This document shows, in pieces, positions 23,755-32,525 of a stretch of DNA of 64,000 nucleotides (positions within the stretch are counted from its first letter, which is position 1; each line of letters opens with the position of its first letter). Below the pieces are notes generated by a model. That model saw only the letters and a program-made list of their open reading frames with translations, had not been told where the DNA came from and made no database searches. The position numbers and the translations under genes were made by a program. The DNA comes from Candidatus Gastranaerophilales bacterium (lineage in GTDB: Bacteria > Cyanobacteriota > Vampirovibrionia > Gastranaerophilales > Gastranaerophilaceae), in the NCBI GenBank assembly GCA_944322615.1, contig CALUPH010000006.1:1-64000 (forward strand), given 5' to 3'.

Positions 23755-25473
23755 TTATCCTTTGCTATAAGCTTTATATCCATCAGGTACTATATATTTA
23801 AATTTTTGTGCACCAAAATTAACAGTTAAAGTTTCATTATATCCGGCTACAGAAAATGCAGGATATAGTGATTTGTCTTTTATCGTAATTCCTTCTGTGC
23901 TATCATAAGGATTCATTATCGACCAATCACCATTTATTGCAATATATAACTTATTATTATCAAAATCTATAGCAAAGCATATAATGTCATTAGATTTTAA
24001 TTTATAGTTGTTTTTTATAATAGATGAAAGAGACCAACTTTTGTATGTTATTTTTTTGTTGGGAGGGGAATTTATTAATGAAAATTTTGTCTTTGCAGAT
24101 ATTTCCGCGTTATCAGATGTATTTATTTGTGCCTCAAAATAATATCTGCCTCTATCTCTTGATTTGTTTGCAATGTAGTAGTTCTGCCAACCGCAATATT
24201 TTACACTTAAACCATTTGGAGAAATATGACACATTGTATTTTCATATCTTTCATCACAAATCAATTTGGTAAATATATTCTTTCTCTTATTATTGAGAAA
24301 ATCAGATCTGTAATTTGTTTTATGTAATGGTTGTTTAGGCGGTGTTTTATATGATTCACTTTCATCTAAATTTATATAGGCTGATTTATTATTAATTTCA
24401 AGTTTTGGTTCTTTATATTTACTAATTAAATCTATATATTCTTCTTTTAACATAACTTTTTTCTTAGACAATACTTTTCTTGAGGAAGGTAAAATCTGAG
24501 GTTCTAAAGGTTTTTCTTTTTTGTTTGTAAAAATTTCTGATATATAGTTAGGAGCACCTGTTAAATCAGGATTTTCAATGTATTCACCTTCTATATTAAC
24601 AGCAACATATAAATTATTTTTAGAACATATTAATAATGGTTTATTTGTTTTTCCCTTATAAATTTGAATACTGTTAAAAATCGGTGGGATAATTATATTA
24701 TTACTATTATCTATAATTCCTTCTTTATCATTGGAAGAAATACCAACATTATATTGTAGTTTAAAATAACCTTTATCATTAATAGTGGTAAAATAAAAAA
24801 TATTGTATTTAGTATCTGTAATAATTATTTTGCCGAAAAGGTCGGTTAAAAAATATTTTTTATTTCTTTTTAATTTTAGATATTTGTTATTTAATATAGA
24901 AGGTCTTTTTTCAGAAAAAACCGAAGCAATCTTTTTTATATTTTTGTCATAGATTATATAGATATTATTATTGCTATCAGATTTGCTTATAAAATAAGAA
25001 CCTTCGCCAACTATATTATGCCCGTTTAAAATTTCTTTTCCATTTATGTCTAAAACAATATATTTTTGACTATGTTCTACTGCTTTGTATAAATTTGTTT
25101 TATTATTGAATTCTATTGAAAGATATTTTAATGGAAGAATATAATTACCATTAAAATCAACAACTCCATAAAAAATACCTTTTCTCACGAGTATACGGTT
25201 TTCAGATAAAATAGAATAAGAATCAAAAATATCATTTGTTAATTTTTTCTGAGTTTTATCTGTCAAAATATACTTATATGATTTATATCTGTTATTTCTA
25301 TAGTTGTAAGAAGAAAAAGAAATTTGCTTTTTATATGAATATATCTTTCTAAAATCATTTTTTAAGTTGAGATATTTAATATTTATACTGCCATAATTGA
25401 TGTATATAAACAGTGCTAAAATGATAGAAAAAAATGTTAGTAAAAAAACTATCCTTTTATAAAAATTATTCAT
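23755..25473 (-). CDS. Membrane-anchored WG-repeat protein with C-terminal SPRY domain (copy 2)
   Basis: A 572-residue paralogue of the next gene downstream. It has one membrane anchor (about 6-25), then WG-like repeats (about 60-310, for example YGVVDFNGNYILPLKYLSI and KEGIIDNSNNIIIPPIF) and a Lys/Pro-rich linker. The SPRY domain starts at about residue 410, with GRYYFEAQI, ICFAIDFDNNKLYIAINGDW and VNFGAQKFKYIVPDGYKAY. It lacks the middle beta domain of copy 1. ATG 25473 is chosen over TTG 25476 because AAGGA lies at good spacing. It is the first gene of a two-gene operon with a TATAAT box just upstream. Confidence 0.7.
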   Translation of the reverse strand: MNNFYKRIVFLLTFFSIILALFIYINYGSINIKYLNLKNDFRKIYSYKKQISFSSYNYRNNRYKSYKYILTDKTQKKLTNDIFDSYSILSENRILVRKGIFYGVVDFNGNYILPLKYLSIEFNNKTNLYKAVEHSQKYIVLDINGKEILNGHNIVGEGSYFISKSDSNNNIYIIYDKNIKKIASVFSEKRPSILNNKYLKLKRNKKYFLTDLFGKIIITDTKYNIFYFTTINDKGYFKLQYNVGISSNDKEGIIDNSNNIIIPPIFNSIQIYKGKTNKPLLICSKNNLYVAVNIEGEYIENPDLTGAPNYISEIFTNKKEKPLEPQILPSSRKVLSKKKVMLKEEYIDLISKYKEPKLEINNKSAYINLDESESYKTPPKQPLHKTNYRSDFLNNKRKNIFTKLICDERYENTMCHISPNGLSVKYCGWQNYYIANKSRDRGRYYFEAQINTSDNAEISAKTKFSLINSPPNKKITYKSWSLSSIIKNNYKLKSNDIICFAIDFDNNKLYIAINGDWSIMNPYDSTEGITIKDKSLYPAFSVAGYNETLTVNFGAQKFKYIVPDGYKAYSKG

Positions 25474-25540
25474 CAAAATCCTTAGTATTATAAGATGTAA
25501 AAATTGAATTTATTATTTAACTATTATTCCCTTTTTTGCA

Positions 25541-25603
25541 AAAAATGAAACGAGAAAAATATAATTATATTTCATTAATTAATGTTTATCTCGTTTCATT
25601 TTT
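25541..25603. terminator. Terminator of the SIMPL-domain gene
   Basis: Arms AAAAATGAAACGAGA and TCTCGTTTCATTTTT pair perfectly over 15 bp around a 33-base AT-rich loop. Ending in A/T runs on both strands, it can work in either direction. Confidence 0.7.
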
Positions 25604-25611
25604 ATTAAAAT

Positions 25612-26349
25612 TTATTTTACGGTAAAAGTAGCAGTAACTGTTGCAACAACTTTCTTTTCAATAGAAGATGTATCATTATATCCATAATCAGAAACATCTG
25701 TAGAATCAATAGGTACAATTTGGAATACACCCATTTTGGCACTGTTTATTGGACCTATTTTCCCATTTGTTGCCTTAACCATGCTATTTGCTCGATCCTG
25801 TGCGTTTTTAGTTGCTTCCCCAACCATTTTTACTTTTATATCATCAAGATTTGAAACGAAATATTTTATGTTTCCGGTAGTTAAATTAATATCTTGATTA
25901 ACCAAAACATCTATTTTTTTTGATAGATTTGTTAAAGTTTCAGTGTCATTTGCTTTAATTGTAACATTTTGGAATACTGTATAGTTTTCAATTTCGTTTG
26001 TAGTATTTCCGTTTGGAGTCCTTTTGTGATTTTCATAACTTCCAATAGAAGCAAAATTTATGTTTTTTTCATCAATCCCGTTTTCTAGGAGAAATTTTTT
26101 GATTTTTACAGCATCTGAATTGATTTTAGAATACCCTTCTTTTAATGTTGGAGCAATTGCCCTATAGTCAATATTCCAAGAGGAAGAATCAGACGTAACA
26201 TTTTGGCTTGCGCTGCCTGTTACTCTTATTGTTTGATTTTGTAATTTCTGAAATTCTATGATTCCCTTGGATAAAATATATGTTGAACAAACACTTCCAA
26301 GAGCTATTAGAACACCCAATAAAACAACTTGATAATCTTTAATTTGCAT
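25612..26349 (-). CDS. SIMPL-domain (DUF541) periplasmic protein
   Basis: A 245-residue protein with an N-terminal signal anchor (about 8-27) followed by a SIMPL domain. The pattern includes IRVTGSASQNVTSDSSSWNI, KKFLLENGIDEKNI, a paired TLTNLSKKIDVLVNQ segment and AQDRANSMVKATNGKIGPI. Relatives are periplasmic or outer-membrane associated proteins linked to stress resistance; mechanism unknown. GGAGTTT stands before ATG 26349. It is monocistronic, bounded by the terminators at 25541 and 26404. Confidence 0.8.
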   Translation of the reverse strand: MQIKDYQVVLLGVLIALGSVCSTYILSKGIIEFQKLQNQTIRVTGSASQNVTSDSSSWNIDYRAIAPTLKEGYSKINSDAVKIKKFLLENGIDEKNINFASIGSYENHKRTPNGNTTNEIENYTVFQNVTIKANDTETLTNLSKKIDVLVNQDINLTTGNIKYFVSNLDDIKVKMVGEATKNAQDRANSMVKATNGKIGPINSAKMGVFQIVPIDSTDVSDYGYNDTSSIEKKVVATVTATFTVK

Positions 26350-26403
26350 ATTAAACTCCTTCTTTAACTAAAGTATACAAGTTCAAAATATAAATGTAAA
26401 TAT

Positions 26404-26433
26404 GCCAAAAGAGGTCTTATGACCTCTTTTGGC
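26404..26433. terminator. Hairpin terminator of the rimP-nusA operon
   Basis: GCCAAAAGAGGTC / GACCTCTTTTGGC pair over 13 bp with loop TTAT, 14 bases after the nusA stop. The T-tract on the minus strand is short. Confidence 0.75.
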
Positions 26434-26447
26434 ATTATAGATATTTA

Positions 26448-27680
26448 TTATTCTTCAACAGATTCTTCTTGATTTTCGTCACCTTCAAAAGAAGCTGTGT
26501 CTTCTTCATCTAGACCATATTCTTCTTCTTCACGAATTTCTTCAGCAATTTCATCTATTTCATCATCAGATGTATCTTCTTCATATTCTTCTTGATGTTG
26601 AGGATGTGGAGCATATTCCATTTTTGCAGCTTGAGATTCGCTCTTGATATCAATTTTCCAGCCTGTTAATTTATGTGCTAATCTTACATTTTGACCGTCA
26701 CGACCGATTGCTAAACTTAATTGATCATCAGGAACAATAACGAAAGCTTCTTTTGAATATTCATCATCAGCTAAGATATCAACAGAAACAATTCTTGCAG
26801 GTGATAATGCATTTACAATGTATTCAACAGGATTTTCGCTGTATCTTACAATATCAATTTTTTCATTTTTTAATTCACCGATAATAGTTTGGATTCTGCT
26901 GCCTCTAGGTCCGATACAAGCTCCAACGCAATCAACATCAGGATCGTTACTTGCAACGGCAATTTTTGTTCTGTAGCCTGCTTCACGTGAAATTGATTTG
27001 ATTTCTACAATTCCATCTTCAATTTCAGGAACTTCAAGTTCAAATAATTCTCTTACGATTTCTGCGTGAGCGTGTGAGACAATAACTTGTGGAAGTCTTG
27101 ATGTTTCTTTTACGTTAAGTACAAAAACTCTTATTCTGTTGCCGGGTTTATAATATTCACCGGGGATTTGTTCTTTATAAGGCATTATAGCATCTGTTTT
27201 TCCGATGTTTACAATAACATTTCTGTTTTCAACACGTTGAATAATACCTGTAGTTAAAGTACCTTTTTTCTCCATAAATTCGTCAAGAACAAGTTTTCTT
27301 TCTGCTTCACGAATTCTTTGTGTAATAACTTGTTTTGCACTTTGAGCAGCAATACGACCAAAGTTTTCAGGAGTAACTTCAATTTTTACTTCATCTTCAA
27401 GTTCTACTTCATCATCAATTTCTTTTGCATCTTCAAGTGAAATTTCCAAATCAGGATCTTCAACATTTTCAACAACTAATTTTGTTCTGAATACACCAAT
27501 TTCACCAGTTTGTTCATCTAATATTGCTTCTACGTTTGGAACATCTTTTTGTTTTAAATGTTTTTTGTAAGCAGTAACCATTGCATCACATAAAGAAGAA
27601 ATAATAACTTCTTTAGAAATACCTTTTTCTCTTTCTAACTCTTCACAAGCTTCAAATAATGCTGTTCCGATTTTAATCAT
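26448..27680 (-). CDS. nusA: Transcription termination/antitermination factor NusA
   Basis: A 410-residue RNA polymerase-binding factor that controls pausing, termination and antitermination. The N-terminal domain (about 1-130) is followed by S1 (about 135-200) and two KH domains, with the signatures DPVGACIGPRGSRI-like (DVDCVGACIGPRGSRIQTI) and LSLAIGRDGQNVRLAHKLTGWKIDI. The C-terminal 60 residues are highly acidic and replace the AR repeats of E. coli. GGAGAGAG precedes ATG 27680, 11 bases after rimP. Gene pair rimP-nusA is conserved; infB does not follow here, because the operon ends at 26404. Confidence 0.96.
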   Translation of the reverse strand: MIKIGTALFEACEELEREKGISKEVIISSLCDAMVTAYKKHLKQKDVPNVEAILDEQTGEIGVFRTKLVVENVEDPDLEISLEDAKEIDDEVELEDEVKIEVTPENFGRIAAQSAKQVITQRIREAERKLVLDEFMEKKGTLTTGIIQRVENRNVIVNIGKTDAIMPYKEQIPGEYYKPGNRIRVFVLNVKETSRLPQVIVSHAHAEIVRELFELEVPEIEDGIVEIKSISREAGYRTKIAVASNDPDVDCVGACIGPRGSRIQTIIGELKNEKIDIVRYSENPVEYIVNALSPARIVSVDILADDEYSKEAFVIVPDDQLSLAIGRDGQNVRLAHKLTGWKIDIKSESQAAKMEYAPHPQHQEEYEEDTSDDEIDEIAEEIREEEEYGLDEEDTASFEGDENQEESVEE

Positions 27681-27691
27681 CTTACTCTCTC

Positions 27692-28225
27692 CTATATTTC
27701 ACTTGAATATAATCTTGCAGATATTATATTTTCTTTTTTTATTAATACATCTTTTTTATCTTTGTAAGTATATACAGTTAATCCTTCGTTAGAATCAAAA
27801 TCAACAATTTTTGCCACGAATTGCTTTTCTTCTGATTCATCAATAGGTTGTTTTAACTTTAGGTTTATATCTTTTCCTTTAAAAATAAGGTATTCTTTTT
27901 CTGATTTTATTTTCCTTTCAACTCCGGGGGAACTAACTTCCAAGTAGTATTTAAAAGGTATAAGTTCTTCTAAAAAATCAGATAAACTTCTTGAAACATT
28001 TTCGCAATCATCAAGATTAACTTCTCTTTCAAAAGAATAAATAAATATTCTCAGAAACCATCTGTGATTTTCTTTAACAAGTTCAACTTCAACAGGAACA
28101 AGACCAAATCTCATAAGAGTATTGTCTATTAATGGTTCAAGCTTTTCCATAAGTTCTCTTTTATTAACGTACTCAAATGGTGCACTATCGTTTGTTTGAG
28201 ATTTATTGTGTTTATCTCGCTTCAA
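27692..28225 (-). CDS. rimP: Ribosome maturation factor RimP
   Basis: A 177-residue factor for 30S subunit maturation. Visible are LRIFIYSFEREVNLDDCENVSRSL, then the signature YLEVSSPGVERKI and a C-terminal SH3-like part. I chose TTG 28225 because GGAAGG stands 5 bases upstream. The frame is open 24 codons further, but that part covers a hairpin with a T-run (28262-28286), so it is most likely leader. The resulting N-terminus MKRDKHNKSQTND is a short extension before the RimP core. It is coupled with nusA. Confidence 0.88.
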   Translation of the reverse strand: MKRDKHNKSQTNDSAPFEYVNKRELMEKLEPLIDNTLMRFGLVPVEVELVKENHRWFLRIFIYSFEREVNLDDCENVSRSLSDFLEELIPFKYYLEVSSPGVERKIKSEKEYLIFKGKDINLKLKQPIDESEEKQFVAKIVDFDSNEGLTVYTYKDKKDVLIKKENIISARLYSSEI

Positions 28226-28261
28226 GACTACCTTCCTTTCCGTTAAAACCCTTAAGTAAAT

Positions 28262-28286
28262 AAAAAAGAAACGGAACTCCGTTTCT
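28262..28286 (-). terminator. Leader hairpin with T-run upstream of rimP-nusA (possible attenuator)
   Basis: On the minus strand AGAAACGG / CCGTTTCT pair over 8 bp around a 4-base loop, followed by six T residues. It lies between an extended -10 (TGA-TATTAT, 28304-28312) and the TTG start of rimP, so it is inside the operon's 5' leader. Confidence 0.6.
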
Positions 28287-28303
28287 CTAATCAACATAGT
28301 TAT

Positions 28304-28312
28304 ATAATATCA
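28304..28312 (-). promoter_or_regulatory. Extended -10 of the rimP-nusA operon
   Basis: Minus-strand TGA-TATTAT; transcription would start near 28297, leaving a leader of about 72 bases containing the hairpin at 28262-28286. Confidence 0.4.
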
Positions 28313-28488
28313 TAAGAAAAAAATTTTTAAAACAATCTTTCAAATTGTTTAATTAATTTTAACAATAATCTCAATTTTATTTTTAGCTAATGTAATTAAT
28401 TACTAATATTGTTTGTTTCCAATGTGCGAGATTAGTAATATTTTTTACTAAAATCGGGTATAATATATTATGAGAAAAGGATTTAAAA

Positions 28489-29295
28489 ATGAAATCAGTA
28501 AAAGAAGTTGCAACAGAATCAAAAATATTAGATAAATTGAAAAATTATCCCAAATGTACTGAAATGGTCCAATATTTGTTCTCTGATATTGAATTACAGG
28601 AAATGCAAGATTATGCAAATAATGTTTCAATAAAAAGGCTCGGGTATAATGACCATGGACCTGTTCATATGCGACAAGTCGCAATAAATGCAATAAAAAT
28701 GCTAATTATTTTGCAAGAAGCAGGCATAAAAACTTCATTAGAAACAGAAGAAATAGGAACTTTTGAAGATAGTATGTGTGCAGTAGTAATTGCTGCATTA
28801 ATGCACGATTTAGGTATGATGATAGGAAGGCAAGATCACGAAGAAATGTCTGTTATGCTGGCAACTCCTATTATTGATAGAACATTAAATAAAGTATTCC
28901 CAAATGATATACATAAAAGAGTTGTAATAAAATCCTTAGCGCTGGAAGCCATAATAGGACATATGTCTTCAAGAAAGATACATTCATTAGAAGCTGGAAT
29001 TATTCTTATTGCAGATGGCTGTGATATGACTAAAGGCAGAGCAAGAATACCTTTGGCTATTCATAATACTCCTAAAGTCGGAGATATTCATAAATATAGT
29101 GCAAATGCTATTACAAGAGTTGGTATAAGACACGGTGAAAATAAACCGATACAAATTGATATTGAAATGTCTTCTGAAGTCGGATTTTTCCAAATAGAGG
29201 AAGTGTTATTAACCAAGGTAGAATCAAGTCCTGCAAAACAGTACATTGAATTATATGCCGGAGTTACGGGTCAAGATAAAAAATGTTATTTATAA
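28489..29295 (+). CDS. HD-domain phosphohydrolase
   Basis: A 268-residue soluble protein. The HD metal ligands are visible: His in NDHGPVHMRQVA (about residues 51-62), HD in ALMHDLGMM (about 104-112) and further His/Asp in HEEM and ADGCDMTKGR. HD proteins hydrolyse phosphate esters, often nucleotides; the substrate cannot be told from sequence. The C-terminal 70 residues (IQIDIEMSSEVGFFQIEEVL) form a separate alpha-beta part. AAAAGGA precedes ATG 28489, and a TATAAT box is at 28459-28464. The gene lies divergent from rimP-nusA and overlaps the convergent mrnC end by 6 bases. Confidence 0.78.
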   Translation: MKSVKEVATESKILDKLKNYPKCTEMVQYLFSDIELQEMQDYANNVSIKRLGYNDHGPVHMRQVAINAIKMLIILQEAGIKTSLETEEIGTFEDSMCAVVIAALMHDLGMMIGRQDHEEMSVMLATPIIDRTLNKVFPNDIHKRVVIKSLALEAIIGHMSSRKIHSLEAGIILIADGCDMTKGRARIPLAIHNTPKVGDIHKYSANAITRVGIRHGENKPIQIDIEMSSEVGFFQIEEVLLTKVESSPAKQYIELYAGVTGQDKKCYL

Positions 29296-29667
29296 TGTTT
29301 TTTCATCAAAATTAATTAAATTTTCCATTATATTGCAAAGTTCTAAAAACCTTTGCTTATTGTGGATGTAATTGTATCCAAGTACAACTTCAAGAGATGT
29401 AGCATTTGAATGCAATGCTCTATCAATTCTTCTTGCGGATGATGTAGGAATATTTCTTGCCCTTCTTGCAAGTTCAATTTCTTCTTCAGTCAGATATTTG
29501 GTTATTTTTTCCAGAAGTTCTGTTTGAAATGCTGCATTTACATAGTGGACAGTATATTTATGAAGACGTTTTAAATTAGATGTCATCATAATAGTTCTTT
29601 CTCTTATAAAGACTTCGTATACAGCGTCACCAATGTGTGCATAATTTTTTATATTTAATTCTTTCAA
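29290..29667 (-). CDS. mrnC: Mini-ribonuclease III
   Basis: A 125-residue protein consisting of an RNase III catalytic domain without a dsRNA-binding domain. Motifs are YAHIGDAVYEVFIRE with the first acidic site, ELARRARNIPTSSARRID, and SNATSLEVVLGYNYI with the second acidic Glu. Mini-III matures 23S rRNA in Bacillus and is also found in cyanobacteria. The start is TTG with AGGTG upstream. It is transcribed away from the divergent glycosyltransferase gene. A full-length RNase III gene is also present (1523-2251). Confidence 0.88.
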   Translation of the reverse strand: MKELNIKNYAHIGDAVYEVFIRERTIMMTSNLKRLHKYTVHYVNAAFQTELLEKITKYLTEEEIELARRARNIPTSSARRIDRALHSNATSLEVVLGYNYIHNKQRFLELCNIMENLINFDEKTL

Positions 29668-29714
29668 AATTTCACCTATATATTTATAGATAATAATATA
29701 GTAATATTTATATT

Positions 29715-30836
29715 ATGAAAATACTTTTAGTAACAGATTTATATCCATTAGAAAATGAAAAAATAGCTAAAGCTTTGTATTATTTTGTACAAGAATGGCA
29801 AAAACAAGGTCATTGTGTAGAAGTAATAAGAGCAAATTTTATAATAAATACTCTTGTTCGCGGTCGTAAAATAAAAAAAGAAAATATTTATTATGAGGAT
29901 GGAACAAAAATATATAATTTAAATTTTCATACACCTTTTTTGTTTGATGTATATAAAAAACTTCCTAATGATTTTTCTTTAAAGAACTATGATGTAATTA
30001 TTTCTCATATGCCTTGCGGAGCCTTAATGGCTGATAAACTTTTGAAAAAGGATATTATTAAGTATATATGTGCTGTACATTTTTCAGATGTTGTAGTGCT
30101 TAAAAGCTTTTTATATCTTCCATTTAGAAATAAACTTAAAAATGTATATAAAAAAGCAGATAAAATTGCAGCAAGAAGTTATGTTCTTCAAAAGAAAATA
30201 GAGGAAATTATACCTGAAACTCAGAATAAGACTTTTGTTGCATATTCAGGAATTGATACTGATTATATATCTGACTCAATTAAAGCTACATTTAATAGGG
30301 ATGAAGTCCAAATTTCAACAGTTGCTTCTTTAATAAAAAGAAAAAATATAGATGTAATAATAAATTCAATTGCAAACGTTAATCATAAAATTCATTTAAC
30401 AATAATTGGTGATGGACCAGAACGCAAAAGGCTTGAGAAGCTTACTCAAAAACTTAATATTTCAGACAAAGTTACTTTTTTAGGCTGTATCGCAAGAGAA
30501 AAAGTAATTAGTAAATTAAAAGAATCAGATATTTTTATTTTACTTAGTAGAAATGAAACCTTTGGTATAAGCTATCTTGAAGCTATGGCAACCGGAAATA
30601 TTGTTATAGCAAAAAAAGAAGATGGTATTGATGGTATTATTCAAAATAACAAAAATGGTTTTTTAATTAATTCGGAAGTAGGCGAATTAAAGTCTTGCAT
30701 TGAAAATATAATGAAAATGAGTGATGAAGAAATCGAAATAATAAGACAAAAAAGTTTAGATACAGTAAAAAGACTAACTATAAAAGAGTCTGCTGAAAAT
30801 TATATTAATAATATTGTGAACAATGATAATATATAA
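29715..30836 (+). CDS. Glycosyltransferase family 4
   Basis: A 373-residue GT-B fold enzyme. The N-terminal part begins MKILLVTDLYPLENEKIAKA. The C-terminal donor-binding part has TVASLIKRKNIDVIINSI, LTIIGDGPERKRLEKL, VTFLGCIAREKV, and FGISYLEAMATGNIVIAKKE with the conserved Glu. It transfers an activated sugar to a lipid or glycan; specificity cannot be inferred. There is no clear Shine-Dalgarno; TAATAT stands 7 bases before the ATG, so it may also be read from a very short leader. No other glycan gene is next to it. Confidence 0.85.
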   Translation: MKILLVTDLYPLENEKIAKALYYFVQEWQKQGHCVEVIRANFIINTLVRGRKIKKENIYYEDGTKIYNLNFHTPFLFDVYKKLPNDFSLKNYDVIISHMPCGALMADKLLKKDIIKYICAVHFSDVVVLKSFLYLPFRNKLKNVYKKADKIAARSYVLQKKIEEIIPETQNKTFVAYSGIDTDYISDSIKATFNRDEVQISTVASLIKRKNIDVIINSIANVNHKIHLTIIGDGPERKRLEKLTQKLNISDKVTFLGCIAREKVISKLKESDIFILLSRNETFGISYLEAMATGNIVIAKKEDGIDGIIQNNKNGFLINSEVGELKSCIENIMKMSDEEIEIIRQKSLDTVKRLTIKESAENYINNIVNNDNI

Positions 30837-30892
30837 TTTCATATAAAATCATGTTTGGTTTATAATAAATTTCGCTGTGCGATTAAGAAGAT

Positions 30893-32431
30893 ATGGAAAA
30901 TATGAAACAGGAAACATTAACTGTTATAAAGAAAATGCTCAGTAAAAAATCTACGGATTTATTTATACAAGAAAGTAAAACAACTGAGTTAAAGAAAACA
31001 TTAAATATATTTGATTTATTGATTTTAGGTGTTAGTGCCGTTGTCGGAACAGGAATTTTTACAATTATAGGTAGTGCAATAGTCGGAAGTTATGATGCAC
31101 CAGGAGCAGGTACAGCAGTAATATTTTCCATGTTAATAGCTGCTTTAGCAAGTTTGTTTTCGGCATTGGCGTATTCAGAAATTGCAGCAATGATACCTGT
31201 TGCAGGAAGTGCATATACATTTACCTATGCAACAATGGGTGAATTTATGGCTTGGATGGTTGGTTGGGTATTAATGCTTGAATATGCAATTGGAAATATT
31301 ACGGTAGCAACAGCTTGGACCGGATATTTAACTCAACTTTTAAAGGGATTTAGACATGTTCTTCCTGATTTTGTTATTAATTTCCCTTTATGGCTTAGAA
31401 ATGATTTTCGTTCAATGTATGCAATGTGTGATAAATACGGTTGGGATGTGCACGATAAAATGCCGTTTATCCATCTCCCTTTTGGGCTTGAAATGCCCAT
31501 TGCAATAAATATTCCTGCTATTTTTATTGTATTTGTATTGACCGTTTTATTAATTAAAGGCGTAAAAGAATCAACAAGAGTTGCCGGAATAATGGTATTT
31601 GTGAATTTATCAATAATAATATCATTTGTAATTGTTGGGGCGAAATATGTAGCACCTGATAATTGGATGCCATTTGCGCCTAACGGTTTAGAGGGTATTT
31701 TAGCCGGTACTTTTATAATTTTCTTTGCTTATATTGGGTTTGATGCAATATCAACAGCTGCCGAAGAAACAAAAAATCCGCAAAGAGATTTACCTATTGC
31801 AATTATAGGAACTCTTATTTTATGTACAATTTTATATGTATCTGTTGCTTTGGTTCTAACAGGAATTATTCCTTTAGGAAATATTGACACACAAGCACCG
31901 TTAGCTCATGCTATGAGAGTCATAGGTAAAAATTGGTATGCAGGTGCTATTTCTGTTGGCGCATTGTGTGCGTTAACATCAGTTTTATTAGTATACCAAC
32001 TTGGAACAACAAGAATATTCTATGCAATTGCCAGAGATAACTTTTTACCTCAAAATATTATGAAAATTCATCCTAAGTTTAAAACACCGCATATTATAAC
32101 TTGGATTTCAGGTCTGATTGTAATTATCGGTTCTTTATTTATGGATTTAAATATTTCTGCTGAGTTGTGTAATTATGGTACTTTTGCATCATTCGTAATT
32201 ATCTGTATAGAAGTATTAATATTAAGAAAAACAGAACCAAATAGACATAGACCTTTTAAAGTTCCGTTTTGTCCTTTGTTCCCTATTTTAGGTATTATAA
32301 TGTGCAGCTGCTTTATGATATATAAAAGTATGTCAGGCGGAGATTCCTCAAAATACTTTTTGTTATGGGTAATTATGGGACTTGCTATATATATATTCTA
32401 TGGATATAAGAATAAACGTATTAAAGAATAG
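30893..32431 (+). CDS. APC-family amino acid permease
   Basis: A 512-residue transporter with about 12-14 membrane helices. The APC signature VVGTGIFTIIGSAIVGSYD in helix 1 is followed by IPVAGSAYTFTYATMGEF, FFAYIGFDAISTAAEET and RIFYAIARDNFLP. These features match the cationic/neutral amino acid branch (YfnA/CAT-like), which takes up amino acids with protons or by exchange. A TATAAT box lies at 30861-30866. A terminator at 32450 follows. The exact substrate is unknown. Confidence 0.88.
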   Translation: MENMKQETLTVIKKMLSKKSTDLFIQESKTTELKKTLNIFDLLILGVSAVVGTGIFTIIGSAIVGSYDAPGAGTAVIFSMLIAALASLFSALAYSEIAAMIPVAGSAYTFTYATMGEFMAWMVGWVLMLEYAIGNITVATAWTGYLTQLLKGFRHVLPDFVINFPLWLRNDFRSMYAMCDKYGWDVHDKMPFIHLPFGLEMPIAINIPAIFIVFVLTVLLIKGVKESTRVAGIMVFVNLSIIISFVIVGAKYVAPDNWMPFAPNGLEGILAGTFIIFFAYIGFDAISTAAEETKNPQRDLPIAIIGTLILCTILYVSVALVLTGIIPLGNIDTQAPLAHAMRVIGKNWYAGAISVGALCALTSVLLVYQLGTTRIFYAIARDNFLPQNIMKIHPKFKTPHIITWISGLIVIIGSLFMDLNISAELCNYGTFASFVIICIEVLILRKTEPNRHRPFKVPFCPLFPILGIIMCSCFMIYKSMSGGDSSKYFLLWVIMGLAIYIFYGYKNKRIKE

Positions 32432-32449
32432 GATAATAAACCTGTATTC

Positions 32450-32485
32450 AGAATAAAGATTAAACTTTTGTATTTATTCTTTTTT
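32450..32485 (+). terminator. Intrinsic terminator after the APC permease
   Basis: AGAATAAA / TTTATTCT stem with a 15-base loop followed by TTTTT. Confidence 0.65.
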
Positions 32486-32525
32486 ATGTTTGAAATAAAA
32501 TAATAAAGAGAATAAGGATATTAAG

